Positions 1 to 10,826 of a stretch of DNA of 55,512 nt are shown here, piece by piece. The first letter of the stretch is position 1. Each line of letters opens with the position of its first letter. The stretch comes from Tranquillimonas alkanivorans. Its GTDB lineage: Bacteria > Pseudomonadota > Alphaproteobacteria > Rhodobacterales > Rhodobacteraceae. The notes under the pieces were generated by a model. It worked only from the letters and a program-made list of their open reading frames with translations, did not search any database and was not told the origin of the DNA. The position numbers and the translations under genes are program-made. Where the stretch lies: positions 4,388 to 59,899 of the forward strand of contig NZ_FOXA01000014.1 of assembly GCF_900115595.1 (NCBI RefSeq). The letters are read 5' to 3'.

Positions 1-315
1 ATTTCGGCTTCATCGGTCCATCCGGAAATCGCAGGGTTCTTGTTCAGATCTTACGAAATCCTGCGACCAGAAGCCATGCGAAGCGGGAGGTTCTTTCGAA
101 AAATCAGAGGTCTACGCGTTGTTCAGAGCGAACTGCATAGCCCTCGGCCTTGCCTACCATTTTCGATTTTCGACGTCTGTTCGGCCAGGATATTGGTGGC
201 CTGTCTGACCGTGCCTCGGCCCTGCGGCCCCCGCTTAAAGATTTGCCACACGGGGTCATTTGCAGGAGAGTGCGAAATCCTACGCTAAGATCGAGGCTGC
301 TCGACTTGAGTTCGC
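1..315. other. No gene recognised at left edge
   Basis: I see no reading frame with a recognisable protein family here on either strand. Short open frames exist in several registers but none has a convincing ribosome site or family motif. It may be the tail of an element that begins outside the window. Confidence 0.4.
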
Positions 316-543
316 TCACGTCTCCGGCTCGTCCCCCTTGCCGAACAACTGCTGCAGGAGCTGCTCGGATCGCTCCAAGCCTTCGTCGGTGAAGGCGAAC
401 GATTTCGCCTTTCCCACCGGATCCGTGATCCACCCCTTCCGGTGCAATCGGTCCATGATATCCCAGTCGAACCCCTTCCAGGCGCGCCGGCCGTCGTGGA
501 GGGTCAGGCGCAGGAGCGCCAGCACGGCCGCGTCGATTGGCAT
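316..543 (-). CDS. DUF6429 family small protein
   Basis: A 75-residue protein starting at the ATG at 543. It carries the run AVLALLRLTLHD, then AWKGFDWDIMDRLHRKGWI, then the DPVGKAKS and LTDEGL-like segments that I associate with the DUF6429 family. The frame stays open further upstream to 630, but the family pattern begins at MPIDAAV, so the later start is preferred. The function is unknown. The gene ends close to the IS21-like repeats at 603-690 and may have travelled with that element. The family call is from memory of its conserved motif and is fairly firm; no role can be given. Confidence 0.7.
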   Translation of the reverse strand: MPIDAAVLALLRLTLHDGRRAWKGFDWDIMDRLHRKGWITDPVGKAKSFAFTDEGLERSEQLLQQLFGKGDEPET

Positions 544-602
544 CTCGGTCCCCTCGTTCAAAAACGAAGAGCACCGTAGCTTCAGACTGTCGGCCAAACC
601 CG

Positions 603-690
603 CCCACGATCGCGTGGAACGGCTGCCCACGATCGCGTGGAATCGCTGCCCACGATCATCTGGAATGGGCGCCCATCATCCCGTGGAACA
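603..690. repeat. Four 23-bp direct repeats, IS21-type terminal repeat end
   Basis: Four copies of a unit beginning CCCACGATCGCGTGGAA start at 603, 626, 649 and 672, a strict 23-base spacing, with the last copies more diverged (ATCATCTGG, ATCATCCCG). Each unit holds an imperfect CCACG/CGTGG dyad. Such spaced short repeats just before the first transposase gene are typical of IS21-family (IS408-like) elements. No istA or istB frame follows, so this is probably a solo end or remnant. Confidence 0.6.
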
Positions 691-969
691 CGCAGTCCTC
701 AAAGTTGAGGGTCGGCCGGAGGCTCGGTACCGCTGCTGATCGCCTGGCGGTGCCGCTTCAAGGGTTGCTAATTCCACGGAAGCAGGGTTGGCACCTGTGA
801 GGCAGTGATGTCAGGCAGTCGCTCAAGACATCTGCCAGCTTAAAACCGACGGTCCGGCCCCTCGCAGCTTGCCCTGCTTATCGCGCCCCTGAGGGTGGTA
901 CGGGATCTGTCGGGACCCTTGGCCACGTCGCAGGAACGCGAAGATATCTCCGCGTCGGAGCGGCGCCCA
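691..969. other. Intergenic, nothing recognised
   Basis: Between the repeat end and the CoA-ester lyase stop codon I find no recognisable gene. An open plus-strand frame starting at 895 runs antisense through the next two genes and has no family features. Confidence 0.4.
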
Positions 970-1800
970 TTAAGACGCCTCTCCAGCCTTCTCCAGGACC
1001 AGCTTGGCGCGATTCAGCACGGGCAAATCCACGAACTCATCATCCACCATGAAGGCCCCTCGCCCGCTCTTGGCGGCATCTTCCGCTGCAGCGACTATAC
1101 GGCGGGCCCTCTCGATCTCGGCGTCGGAGGGTGCGAAGGCAGCGTTGAGAACAGGCACGATCTTCGGGTGGATGCAGGTTGCTCCGTCGAACCCGAACCG
1201 AGCTGCCTGTGCAGCGGCATCTGCGATTGCTTCGGTATCGGTGAAATCCACGGTCGAGCGAAGCATGCCCAAGGACAATTTGCCTTCTGCCTTCGCGGCG
1301 TAGTGAACCAGAAGCTTGGGCAGACGCAGAACCTCGGGCGTAGGCTGGCCACCGGTTGCCGTGGCGAAATCCTCCGCGCCGAGACTGACAGCCACCACCG
1401 CTCGGTGCGCAGCGATGGCGCGAGCGTCCATCATTCCGGCGGCATCTTCGACGATTGCCAGCACAGGCATCCGATCCTCTCCGGGGATCTCGGCCAGCAG
1501 TTCGTCGACCGCAGCGGGACCGTCGGCCTTGGGCAAAACGATGCCTTCCACTCCGGCTCGTGTTGCCGCTCGGGCATCTGGGCCCTGGCGCGGCCCGGAA
1601 TTCACGCGGACCAGCACGCGAGCTCCTCTCTGCCGCAGGCAAGGCACCGCCTCGGAGAGCGCGTCGCGAGCTGCGTCCTTCGCGTCTTCTGCCACGGCAT
1701 CCTCGAGGTCCAGGATCACGGCGTCCGCACCGCGCTCGTGCGCCTTAGCGACGAAACGATCCCTGTCGGCAGGAACATAGAGAAGCGAACGGAGCCTCAT
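970..1800 (-). CDS. CitE-like CoA-ester lyase (HpcH/HpaI superfamily)
   Basis: A 276-residue protein with the pattern of the citrate-lyase beta-chain / malyl-CoA lyase family. It has RSLLYVPADR at the start, ADAVILDLEDAV near residue 26 (metal/CoA-site acidic residues), VRVNS near residue 65, GIVLPKA near residue 85, and GATCIHP in the last third. Known members cleave malyl-CoA, citramalyl-CoA or similar esters to acetyl-CoA plus an oxo-acid. The start ATG overlaps the stop of the CoA-transferase gene by four bases (ATGA), so the two are translationally coupled. With the TTT uptake genes upstream, a pathway that activates an imported di- or tricarboxylate with CoA and splits it (for example itaconate, mesaconate or citramalate) is a fair inference. 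The exact substrate is not visible. Confidence 0.85.
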   Translation of the reverse strand: MRLRSLLYVPADRDRFVAKAHERGADAVILDLEDAVAEDAKDAARDALSEAVPCLRQRGARVLVRVNSGPRQGPDARAATRAGVEGIVLPKADGPAAVDELLAEIPGEDRMPVLAIVEDAAGMMDARAIAAHRAVVAVSLGAEDFATATGGQPTPEVLRLPKLLVHYAAKAEGKLSLGMLRSTVDFTDTEAIADAAAQAARFGFDGATCIHPKIVPVLNAAFAPSDAEIERARRIVAAAEDAAKSGRGAFMVDDEFVDLPVLNRAKLVLEKAGEAS

Positions 1801-3044
1801 GCCTCTGCCTCTTCCGGAACGGCGATGAGCCCGGAGCAGATCATGGCGTCGATCTCCTCGAGGGCGAAGCCCGCCTCCGCGAGTATGTCGCGGCCATGCT
1901 GGCCGACGCTGGGCGCGGGACGTCGTAACCTGCCTGGCGTGGCTGACAGGCGCGGCAACGGAGCGTGGGTGGGTATGCTACCGAGATCCGTGTCCGGCAC
2001 CTCGACGAAGACTTCACGATCGACGAAATGTCGATCCTCCACGATGTCCTCTACAGAATAAAGCGGAGCGGCTGTGATCCCCTCACGCTCGAAGACCTCC
2101 ATCAACTCGTCGCGACTACGTGCTCCGATCCACTCGCCCACGATCCGATCAACCTCTTCCCGGCGCTTGATGCGCGCCTCGTTGGTGGCGAAGCGGGGGT
2201 CGCTGTTCATGTCGGGCCTCCCGATCGTGTTGAACAGGCGCGTCGCCGCGTTCTGGACCGAGGCGGATACCGCGATGAAGTGCCCATCACTGCTGCGATA
2301 GACGTTCCGGGGGCTGGACGTGTTGGAACCGTTACCTACGCGCGGTTTCGGCAGTCCCGTCATGCGGTAATCGAGCGGCTCGGGGCCGAGGACCGACACC
2401 ATCGCCTCGAGCAGGGACAAGTCGACGACCTGCCCGAGTCCCGTCTGCTCGCGCGATCGCAGCGCCATCAGCAGTGCATTGGACCCATAGAGGCCGGCGA
2501 TCATATCGGCCAGGGCAAGCGGCGGAAGCAGAGGATCGCCACCTTCCTCGCCGTTTCGATGCGCAAAGCCGGACATGCCCTCGACCAGTGTTCCGAACCC
2601 GGGACGGGGTGCATAGGGGCCGGTCTGGCCGAAGCCGGACACGCGCAACAGGATCAGTTCCGGAAACCGCTCGGCCAGGACGGCGGGCCCCAGCCCCATC
2701 TTCTCCAGCGTACCGGGTCTGAAACTTTCAATCATGATGTCGGCCTGCGACATAAGCCGCTCAAGAACCGCCAGGCCCCCGTCAGCGCGGAAATCCAAGG
2801 CGATCGAACGCTTGTTCCGACCGTAGGTTTTCCAGAAGGTGCTTTCGCCCTTCAGCTTCCACGCACGCAACGGATCACCCAAAGGCTGAGGCTCGACCTT
2901 CACGACATCGGCGCCAAAATCGGCTAACTGCAGGGAACACATGTTGCCGGCCACAAGCCGCGAGAGGTCCAGCACCCGCACCCCCGACATCGGCCCGGTG
3001 GCAGACTCGTCGAAGCTCTTTCTGTGCCAATGCTGAGCTGTCAT
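1797..3044 (-). CDS. CaiB/BaiF class III CoA-transferase
   Basis: A 415-residue class III CoA-transferase. The N-terminal segment GVRVLDLSRLVAG, the stretch ADFGADVVKVEPQPLGDPLR, and GRNKRSIALDFR near residue 75 are family signatures. ESFRPGTLEKMGLG and VSGFGQTGPYAPRPGFG follow, leading into DMIAGLYG. The catalytic Asp of this family is expected in the segment DMIAGLY (about residue 180). These cytosolic enzymes move CoA between carboxylates. It lies about 100 bases after tctA and is coupled to the CitE-like lyase, so it probably activates the acid brought in by the TTT system. The substrate is an inference. Confidence 0.88.
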   Translation of the reverse strand: MTAQHWHRKSFDESATGPMSGVRVLDLSRLVAGNMCSLQLADFGADVVKVEPQPLGDPLRAWKLKGESTFWKTYGRNKRSIALDFRADGGLAVLERLMSQADIMIESFRPGTLEKMGLGPAVLAERFPELILLRVSGFGQTGPYAPRPGFGTLVEGMSGFAHRNGEEGGDPLLPPLALADMIAGLYGSNALLMALRSREQTGLGQVVDLSLLEAMVSVLGPEPLDYRMTGLPKPRVGNGSNTSSPRNVYRSSDGHFIAVSASVQNAATRLFNTIGRPDMNSDPRFATNEARIKRREEVDRIVGEWIGARSRDELMEVFEREGITAAPLYSVEDIVEDRHFVDREVFVEVPDTDLGSIPTHAPLPRLSATPGRLRRPAPSVGQHGRDILAEAGFALEEIDAMICSGLIAVPEEAEA

Positions 3045-3144
3045 TGACCGGTGCTCCTTTCCTGCGTCGAGATGTTACTGCTTGCCGATTGCCCGTTCTC
3101 TCGTCGTCGAGAGCGAGGACGCGAAAGGACGGAAGTACGAATGA

Positions 3145-4659
3145 TCATTCCCCCTCCTCGGCAGCCGCGAGCGCGCGGCGCTTGGGGCGCAACCGGCCGA
3201 CGACGGAGAGGCCGACAATGAGCGCCATGATGATCAGGATCGTCAAAGAGATCGGCCGATCGAGGAAGATACCCGCGCTGCCTTGCCCCATCATGATCGA
3301 CTGACGGAAGTAGTTCTCGGCAAGCGGAGCCAGGACGACGGCGAGGATGAACGGCCCCGTCGGGTAGTCGTTCTTTTTCATCAGATAGCCGACGACGCCG
3401 AAGATTAGCATGATCCATATGTTGAACGGGCTGTAGCTGAGCGAGAAGGCCCCCACGACGCAGAGAGCGATCACCACATTCGACAGGTTCCCCTGTACGG
3501 TGCGCAGCAGATTCACGAAGACCGGGATGAGCAGCACGTTGGACAGCAGCAGGAAGACGTTGGCCAGCACAAGCCCCGCAATCATCGCCCAGACGATATC
3601 GCCCGACGTGGTCATCAGGAGCGGACCAGGACGCATCCCGAACATGATCAAAGCGCCGAGCATGATCGCGGTGCCGCCCGAACCAGGGATCCCCAAGGTG
3701 ATCAGCGGGATGAGCGATCCGGGCACGGCCGCATTATTTGTCGCTTCTGGACCCGCAAGGCCAGCGATGGCGCCTTTGCCGAAAGTCTCCGGCTTCTTGG
3801 AGAGCCGCTTTTCCAGAGCATAGTCGAGAAAGGTTGCAACGGTGGCGCCTGCGCCCGGCACAATGCCGATAAGCGTACCCAGAACCGACCCGCGCAGGGT
3901 GGGCGCAGCGGCCTCGCCGAGCTCTGACCTGCCGGGAATGAATTCCCTCATGCGGAACCCAGGCTTTCCCAGGTTCAGCTTCACCTTCTTCTCAAGATTG
4001 TAGAAGACTTCGCCGAGACCGTAGAGCCCGATGATAATCGCGACGAAATCGATCCCCTCGATCAGCTCCGGAACAAAGGCGAACCGAATCTGGCCGGAAA
4101 CGTAGTCGCTTCCAAAGCTGCTCACCAGCACCCCGAAACATGTCACCAGAAGCGCCTTGGCGAGGTGCTTTCCTGCCAGAAGCATCACTGTGGCAAGGCC
4201 GGTGGCCATCAGCAGGAAGTATTCCGGGGCGCCGAGATAGATCGCGTAGGACGCGATGATCGGCGCCAGGAAGATCAGCACCAGTAGACCGAAGAGGCCG
4301 CCGATGAAGGACGAGAACGCGGAGATGCCGAGCGCCATGGCGCCACGTCCCTGCTGCATCATCGGGTAGCCGTCGTAGGCGGTGATGATGGCCGGGGCGT
4401 CGCCGGGAGCGTTGATCAGGATCGAGGTGATCCGTCCGCCATACATGGTGCCCATGTAGACACCGGTCAGAAGGCAGAGCCCCGAGGCTTCGGGCATGCC
4501 GAATGTCAGGGGCAGCATCAGGGCGATGCCGGCAGAGGGGCCGAGGCCGGGTAGCGCACCAACGACGGTGCCGATCAAACCGGCGGCAAAGATGATTGCG
4601 ATGTTGAACGGGGTAAGGATGTCACCGAACCCCATCAGCAGGTTGCTCATTGCGTCCAT
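3145..4659 (-). CDS. tctA: TTT transporter large permease TctA
   Basis: A 504-residue integral membrane protein of the tripartite tricarboxylate transporter family. The start at 4659 (MDAMSNLLMGF) gives the normal family length; the open frame upstream is not needed. Typical signatures are GALPGLGPSAGIALMLPLTF near residue 40, LTGVYMGTMYGGRITSILINAPGD near residue 75, and the repeat-like GTLIGIVPGAGATVATFLDYALEK in the second half, followed by GIPGSGGTAIMLGALIMFGMRPGP. Many hydrophobic segments cover the rest. It works with TctB in the membrane and a periplasmic TctC. The start codon lies 14 bases after the tctB stop codon, as in an operon. Confidence 0.93.
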   Translation of the reverse strand: MDAMSNLLMGFGDILTPFNIAIIFAAGLIGTVVGALPGLGPSAGIALMLPLTFGMPEASGLCLLTGVYMGTMYGGRITSILINAPGDAPAIITAYDGYPMMQQGRGAMALGISAFSSFIGGLFGLLVLIFLAPIIASYAIYLGAPEYFLLMATGLATVMLLAGKHLAKALLVTCFGVLVSSFGSDYVSGQIRFAFVPELIEGIDFVAIIIGLYGLGEVFYNLEKKVKLNLGKPGFRMREFIPGRSELGEAAAPTLRGSVLGTLIGIVPGAGATVATFLDYALEKRLSKKPETFGKGAIAGLAGPEATNNAAVPGSLIPLITLGIPGSGGTAIMLGALIMFGMRPGPLLMTTSGDIVWAMIAGLVLANVFLLLSNVLLIPVFVNLLRTVQGNLSNVVIALCVVGAFSLSYSPFNIWIMLIFGVVGYLMKKNDYPTGPFILAVVLAPLAENYFRQSIMMGQGSAGIFLDRPISLTILIIMALIVGLSVVGRLRPKRRALAAAEEGE

Positions 4660-4673
4660 GTCGTGCCCTTGGG

Positions 4674-5132
4674 TCAGGTGACGGGGATGTTCAGCCAGAG
4701 ACGGAAGATTCCGTAGATCGCCGCCAGCGTGACCGCGTTCAGGACCAGCGCCTGCACCAGCGTGTGACCAACGAAAGCCACCGATATTACGATCATCACC
4801 ACGAAGAGTGGCGCGAGAACCGATCCCCACTCCATCGCGTAGGTGCCGGCGAACAGAAGAAACGCCGCAATTACGGCCGGTAGGGCGGCCTTCGCACGCT
4901 CGCGGAAGTGCTCTGGCAGGAACGGCCCCTCGGCATTCAGGCGGGCCTTCACCAGAAGGTAGAACGCCAGCAAGAGCGTCAGCGCGGCGAAGTTCAGCGG
5001 CACGAAGCCCGGCCCGAAGCCTTGGTTGGAGAAGTACCTGAAGTCAGTGCTCTGCACGCACAGCACCGCCGCAAAAACCGCGATACCGGCAATAAAGATC
5101 AGTTCGGAAGCCCGCATGGCAGTCTCCGGCAT
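4674..5132 (-). CDS. tctB: TTT transporter small permease TctB
   Basis: A protein of about 152 residues with four predicted membrane helices. They begin with ELIFIAGIAVFAAVLCV, then FVPLNFAALTLLLAFYLLV, then AALPAVIAAFLLFAGTYAM and a last pair around VLAPLFVVMIVISVAFVG. Size, topology and position between tctC and tctA identify TctB. The start is placed at the Met at 5132, but the Met at 5117 or the upstream frame start at 5171 are possible. Sequence conservation in this family is low, so the call rests mainly on context and topology. Confidence 0.82.
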   Translation of the reverse strand: MPETAMRASELIFIAGIAVFAAVLCVQSTDFRYFSNQGFGPGFVPLNFAALTLLLAFYLLVKARLNAEGPFLPEHFRERAKAALPAVIAAFLLFAGTYAMEWGSVLAPLFVVMIVISVAFVGHTLVQALVLNAVTLAAIYGIFRLWLNIPVT

Positions 5133-5197
5133 AGGCTCTGGATTGGGGGGATGCGAAGGCGCACGCCGCAAGGTCGCTGCGGCGTGCCCAGCTTAGG

Positions 5198-6157
5198 TCA
5201 GTTGCTCAGCATGTCGAGCTTGCCGAGGGTCTCGCGGTAGGCAGCCTCGGTCTCTCCGAGGTAGTCGGCGAATTCTTCGCCGGTCACGACCAGAGGGACG
5301 ACAGCATTGGGTTCGATGTATTCTTCGCGCCAAGCTTCCGTCTCGAAGAGCTTGGTCACCATGTCAGTGAGTGCCTGACGGTCCTCTTCGGAGATCCCTG
5401 GTGCAGCGGTCAGACCGCGGAACAGCGAGATCTTGATGTCTGCCCCCTGCTCGATGAACGTCGGCACGTCAGGAAGGCTCTCGACGCGCTCTTCGGTGCT
5501 GATGGCCAGCGCATTGAACTTCCCGCTGTCGAGGTAATCGGCCACGGGCCCGGGATTGGTGATGGCGAAATCGATCTGGTTCGACAGCAGGGCGGTCACC
5601 ACCTCGCCGTCTCCCTGGAACGGAATGAAATTCAGTTCCATTCCGGTCTCGTCGGCGAGCTGCATGGTCACGATGTGTTCGATGCTGCCGGTCGCCGTGC
5701 CGCCGACGTTGAGCATCCGGTCCTCGGCCTCCAGATCGTCGAGCGACTCGTAGCCCTTCGTGGAGTTGACCACCAGAAGCTCCGGATCGATCCCGATGCG
5801 GGCGATAGGCGTAAAGCTGGAGTAGTCGAGGCCGATATTGGAGGTTAGCGGCGTGGCGATGTGCGACGACGTGATCGACATCAGGTAGTGCGGATCGCCC
5901 TCCCGGGCGTTCAGGTAGCCCATGGCGACCGCGGAACTGCCGCCTTCCTTGTTCACCACGTTGATCGGCACTGGCGAAAGATCGTTTTCCTCCATCAGGC
6001 GCGCCATGGTGCGCAGCATCGTGTCATGGCCGCCGCCGGGCCCATAACCAGCGACAAACTCCAGCGGACGTTCGGGAAAGTCCTGCGCTGCTGCTTGCAG
6101 CCCGACTACGGAAATCCCGATGGCTGCGAGACCCGCAGCCTTGCTAAGAAATGTCAT
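5198..6157 (-). CDS. tctC: TTT periplasmic solute-binding protein TctC (Bug family)
   Basis: A 319-residue secreted receptor. The start at 6157 is preceded by GGGAGGAAAC, a strong ribosome site, and gives a clean signal peptide ending near AAAQ. The mature start DFPERPLEFVAGYGPGGGHDTMLRTMA carries the family's glycine-rich ligand loop. NVVNKEGGSSAVAMGYL and VGGTATGSIEHI, which hold the carboxylate-binding loops, follow. It hands a di- or tricarboxylate to TctAB. It is the first structural gene after the IclR regulator on the same strand, about 40 bases downstream. Confidence 0.92.
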   Translation of the reverse strand: MTFLSKAAGLAAIGISVVGLQAAAQDFPERPLEFVAGYGPGGGHDTMLRTMARLMEENDLSPVPINVVNKEGGSSAVAMGYLNAREGDPHYLMSITSSHIATPLTSNIGLDYSSFTPIARIGIDPELLVVNSTKGYESLDDLEAEDRMLNVGGTATGSIEHIVTMQLADETGMELNFIPFQGDGEVVTALLSNQIDFAITNPGPVADYLDSGKFNALAISTEERVESLPDVPTFIEQGADIKISLFRGLTAAPGISEEDRQALTDMVTKLFETEAWREEYIEPNAVVPLVVTGEEFADYLGETEAAYRETLGKLDMLSN

Positions 6158-6195
6158 GGTAAGTTTCCTCCCTTGGGTTTGGTGGAAGACGCCGG

Positions 6196-6948
6196 TCAGG
6201 CGTCGTGGTTGGGGTTCCTCCATCCGAGGGCCTCGGACGCTTGGATGGCGCCGTCCCTCACGATCTCGATGATGTTGTCGAGGTTGTCGTTCAGCCTTGC
6301 GGCAGGTCCGGCAATGTTCAGCGCGGCAACCACCACGCCACTGGCATCGGAAATCGGCGCGGCGACACCAGCCGCGCCTTCCACGACACCACGATGAGTG
6401 ACAGCATATCCGTCCATACGGGCCTTGTTCACGCGCGCACGGAGCACTTCCGCCTCATCCAGACCGTCGGCCTCGGCATCGTTCAGGACTTCGGCGAGCG
6501 CGGCATCGTCGAGGCCGGTCAGGATGGCGATGCCGCTGCTGACCTGCACAGTCCGACGCTGCACCTCGATGTTGCGGTCGTAACGGATCTCACGGTCGGG
6601 CAGGATCTTGCAGAGATAGCGGATATAGTCGCCCTCTCTCACGGCGATGAAACCGCTCTCCTTCGAACGCTCCACGGCAGTGCGCACTGCGCCGTCGCAC
6701 CGCCGCAGCAGAGTGCCGTGCATCGAGTGACCGGCTCCGACCTCGCCGGGCAGCCGGATCAGCCGATAGCCGCTGTCGCCTTCTTTTTCGACATAGCCCA
6801 TCTCGACCAGCATCCGCAGAAGGTTCAGCACGCTCGACTTCGGCGCAGCGAGTGCGTCGGTGGCCTCGGCCAGTGTCACGGCGCGGGTTTTTCCCGCCAG
6901 CCATTCCAGCAGAAGCAGTACCCTCTCCGATCCTCGGCCAGAGCTCAT
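6196..6948 (-). CDS. IclR-family transcriptional regulator
   Basis: A 250-residue regulator. The N-terminal winged helix-turn-helix covers about residues 5-65 (LEWLAGKTRAVTLAEATDAL, KSSVLNLLRMLVEMGYV). The effector domain follows with GFIAVREGDYIRYL, VQVSSGIAIL, and GVAAPISDASGVVVAALNIAGPAARL near the C-terminus, the usual IclR ligand-domain signature. It is the first gene of the minus-strand cassette and reads straight into tctC. A perfect dyad at 6968-6985, 20 bases before its start, is a likely operator, so autoregulation together with the transporter operon is plausible. Confidence 0.9.
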   Translation of the reverse strand: MSSGRGSERVLLLLEWLAGKTRAVTLAEATDALAAPKSSVLNLLRMLVEMGYVEKEGDSGYRLIRLPGEVGAGHSMHGTLLRRCDGAVRTAVERSKESGFIAVREGDYIRYLCKILPDREIRYDRNIEVQRRTVQVSSGIAILTGLDDAALAEVLNDAEADGLDEAEVLRARVNKARMDGYAVTHRGVVEGAAGVAAPISDASGVVVAALNIAGPAARLNDNLDNIIEIVRDGAIQASEALGWRNPNHDA

Positions 6949-6967
6949 GCTATCCCCCTCGCCCCGC

Positions 6968-6985
6968 CGTTCACTATTTTGAACG
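6968..6985. promoter_or_regulatory. Inverted repeat, candidate IclR operator
   Basis: The sequence is CGTTCA, six bases (CTATTT), TGAACG: a perfect 6+6 dyad ending 20 bases before the iclR-type start. Such sites with TTCA/TGAA arms occur at IclR-family promoters. The position would let the regulator control itself and the TTT operon. Confidence 0.55.
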
Positions 6986-7389
6986 CGTGCAGCATGATAA
7001 ACAATTAACCGCCGGACTGGAGGGAGTCAAGAAATCCTTTGGGAGAGCGAATGCGCTGCTCGGCACCGGCACGCAGAGGAGTGTCGTGCCCGTCCAGGTC
7101 GAGGTGTTCCATTTGGGATTCAGAATTGAGCGGCAGGTGCTCTCTATCGCACCTGATCTGCCGTCGCAGGTTCTTCACAGATTCTGGGGATAAGTGAGAG
7201 GAGAACACGCTGTAAGAGCGCAAGAATATCAACGTTTCAAGCGAGTCCGGCACTTTGCCCAATTATTAGGCGGCGCCTGTGGAGCGAGCAAAGAGGAATC
7301 AGCATCAACCTTTGAGGATGTCACCAGACCCTTTTTTGTGCTGGCTGCAGCACTTCCGCCGGCGCCGGGCGTCGTCCAAGATCACGTAG
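6986..7389. other. Intergenic stretch without recognisable gene
   Basis: Between the IclR gene and the transposase scrap I see only short open frames without family motifs. The stretch is somewhat less GC-rich than its flanks near 7000-7010 and 7180-7270, which may mark an old joint. Confidence 0.35.
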
Positions 7390-7500
7390 CGGACCTTCGA
7401 GATGCCCGGCTGGCCGGCGCGAGGCTTCGCGACAGTCGACGAGGCTCGGCTCTGGGTTCAGGGCTTCGTGCGCTGGTACAACCTCGAGCACTGCCGGCCA
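7390..7500 (+). pseudogene. IS3-type transposase C-terminal scrap
   Basis: Read from 7390, the frame gives FRTFEMPGWPARGF followed by ATVDEARLWVQGFVRWYNLEHCR. This is the tail of the DDE integrase domain of IS3-family OrfB proteins (the familiar pattern is a W-x-x-x-F-V-R-W-Y-N run followed by EH). An in-frame TAG lies just upstream at 7387, and the family sequence stops near 7500, where the frame runs antisense into the histidine kinase gene. It is a short dead fragment that records a past insertion. Confidence 0.65.
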
Positions 7501-7514
7501 AGGGGGCGACGCGA

Positions 7515-9560
<2,046 letters not shown>

Positions 9561-9831
9561 TGCTCTACTCTGGGTCGCTCGCTCGGTTCGTGGCTCCTGC
9601 CAACAGTAGGATTGAAGATCTGGTCAAAAATCCGGCGAAAGCGTCCAGTTCATGTGCACCGTCTGCCCGAGGCGCGGCCGCAGTGACCTCCCACGATGCC
9701 ACATAACGCCCGACCCGGTGTATCACGGGGGCCGGCGGACGATTGGGACCCGTTCCGCATGCAACGGGCCAGGAGGAAAACTCCCGGCCCGCCCGCGTGG
9801 AGGTTTCTGAAGGCGCGTTGCGCCTGCGCGT
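9561..9831. other. Intergenic with two small hairpins
   Basis: No gene is recognised. Two GC-rich stem-loops follow the end of the TRAP operon: CCCGTT/AACGGG at 9749-9768 and GGGCC..GGAG/CTCC..GGCCC at about 9766-9790. They could end minus-strand transcription from the dctP side, but there is no clear T-run, so the terminator reading is tentative. Confidence 0.35.
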
Positions 9832-10812
9832 TCACTCGGTGGCGTTGAACTCGTTCAGGATCTCGCCGGCGCGATCTCCGACCCTTTCCTTCCACTCGTC
9901 GATGATTGGCTGGGCCGCCTCGGAAAGAGAGCGGGCAAATTCCGGAGACACGCTCTCCGCCACGGTCATCCCGTGATCGCGCAGCTCGTCATATTTCGCC
10001 GACTGGTTCGCGACGACCTGCTCCGCCTGCCATTCCCGGGCTTCTTGTCCAGCCTGCATGAGAGCCTGCTGATACTCTTCCGGGAGAGCGTCATACGAGT
10101 CCTGGTTCACGTGCACGAAGGTGAGAGGCATCGCGTAGTTGATCTGGGTGAAGGCATCGGTGTAGTCCCAGAAGCCCGATGCGGCACCACCGTCGACGCC
10201 GGTCAGCACAGCCTCGATGCTCCCGGTGGCAAGCTGGGGCACGACATCCGACCAGGAAATCTGCACCGGTGCGGCGCCGAGTTCCTGCAGGACGCGGGTG
10301 CCTGTCGCGTCATAGGTCCGGATGGGAAGGTCTTCGAAATCCTCCGTCGACTCCATGACATCCTGCGCCCAGACGCCCGAGGGGTCCACCCATCCGGCGT
10401 AGATCAACTGCTGACCGTACTGGGAGAACACGTCCTCGTAATGCGGGCGGGCGATTTCCAACAGCGAACGAACGTCCTCGAAATCCTCCGCCAGGAACGG
10501 AAGCGAGCTCAGAAGAAAGATCGGGTCGACCCCTGCCAGGGTCCCGCTCACCGTCGTCGCGATCGGAACCGCGCCGTCCGACACCGCGAACAGATGGTCC
10601 TTTTCACGATATCCCAGAGCTGCGCCGGGATGGATGGTGATGTCCACCTCGCCGTCCGTCAGTTCGCTCACGCGCTCCGCGAAGAACTGATTGGTCCGGG
10701 TGTTAATCGAATTCGGTCCGTACTCGGTGGACAGATCCCAGCGGAATTCCTGCGCATGGACGCTGGCCGCCGGTACGATGAGGCACGCTGCGAGAATTGT
10801 ACGATTTAGCAT
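9832..10812 (-). CDS. dctP: TRAP transporter periplasmic binding protein DctP
   Basis: A 326-residue DctP-type receptor. The start at 10812 (MLNRTILAACLIVPAASVHAQ) gives a clean signal peptide cut after HAQ. The mature protein has RTNQFFAERVSELTDGEVDITIHPGAALG, the usual N-domain pattern, and RTYDATGTRVLQELGAAPVQISWSDVVPQLATGSIEAVLTG in the middle, where the family's ligand-contacting Arg is found. TRAP receptors of this group bind organic acids and pass them to DctQM using the sodium gradient. It lies 14 bases after dctM and ends the minus-strand operon. The ligand is unknown; the aldolase and amidase in the same operon suggest an organic acid or its amide. Confidence 0.92.
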   Translation of the reverse strand: MLNRTILAACLIVPAASVHAQEFRWDLSTEYGPNSINTRTNQFFAERVSELTDGEVDITIHPGAALGYREKDHLFAVSDGAVPIATTVSGTLAGVDPIFLLSSLPFLAEDFEDVRSLLEIARPHYEDVFSQYGQQLIYAGWVDPSGVWAQDVMESTEDFEDLPIRTYDATGTRVLQELGAAPVQISWSDVVPQLATGSIEAVLTGVDGGAASGFWDYTDAFTQINYAMPLTFVHVNQDSYDALPEEYQQALMQAGQEAREWQAEQVVANQSAKYDELRDHGMTVAESVSPEFARSLSEAAQPIIDEWKERVGDRAGEILNEFNATE

Positions 10813-10826
10813 AGTTCGATTCCTTT

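Noticed and set aside
603-690. CRISPR-like array of four 23-base units
   Set aside because: The units are contiguous, without unique spacers, and match the form of IS21-type terminal repeats.
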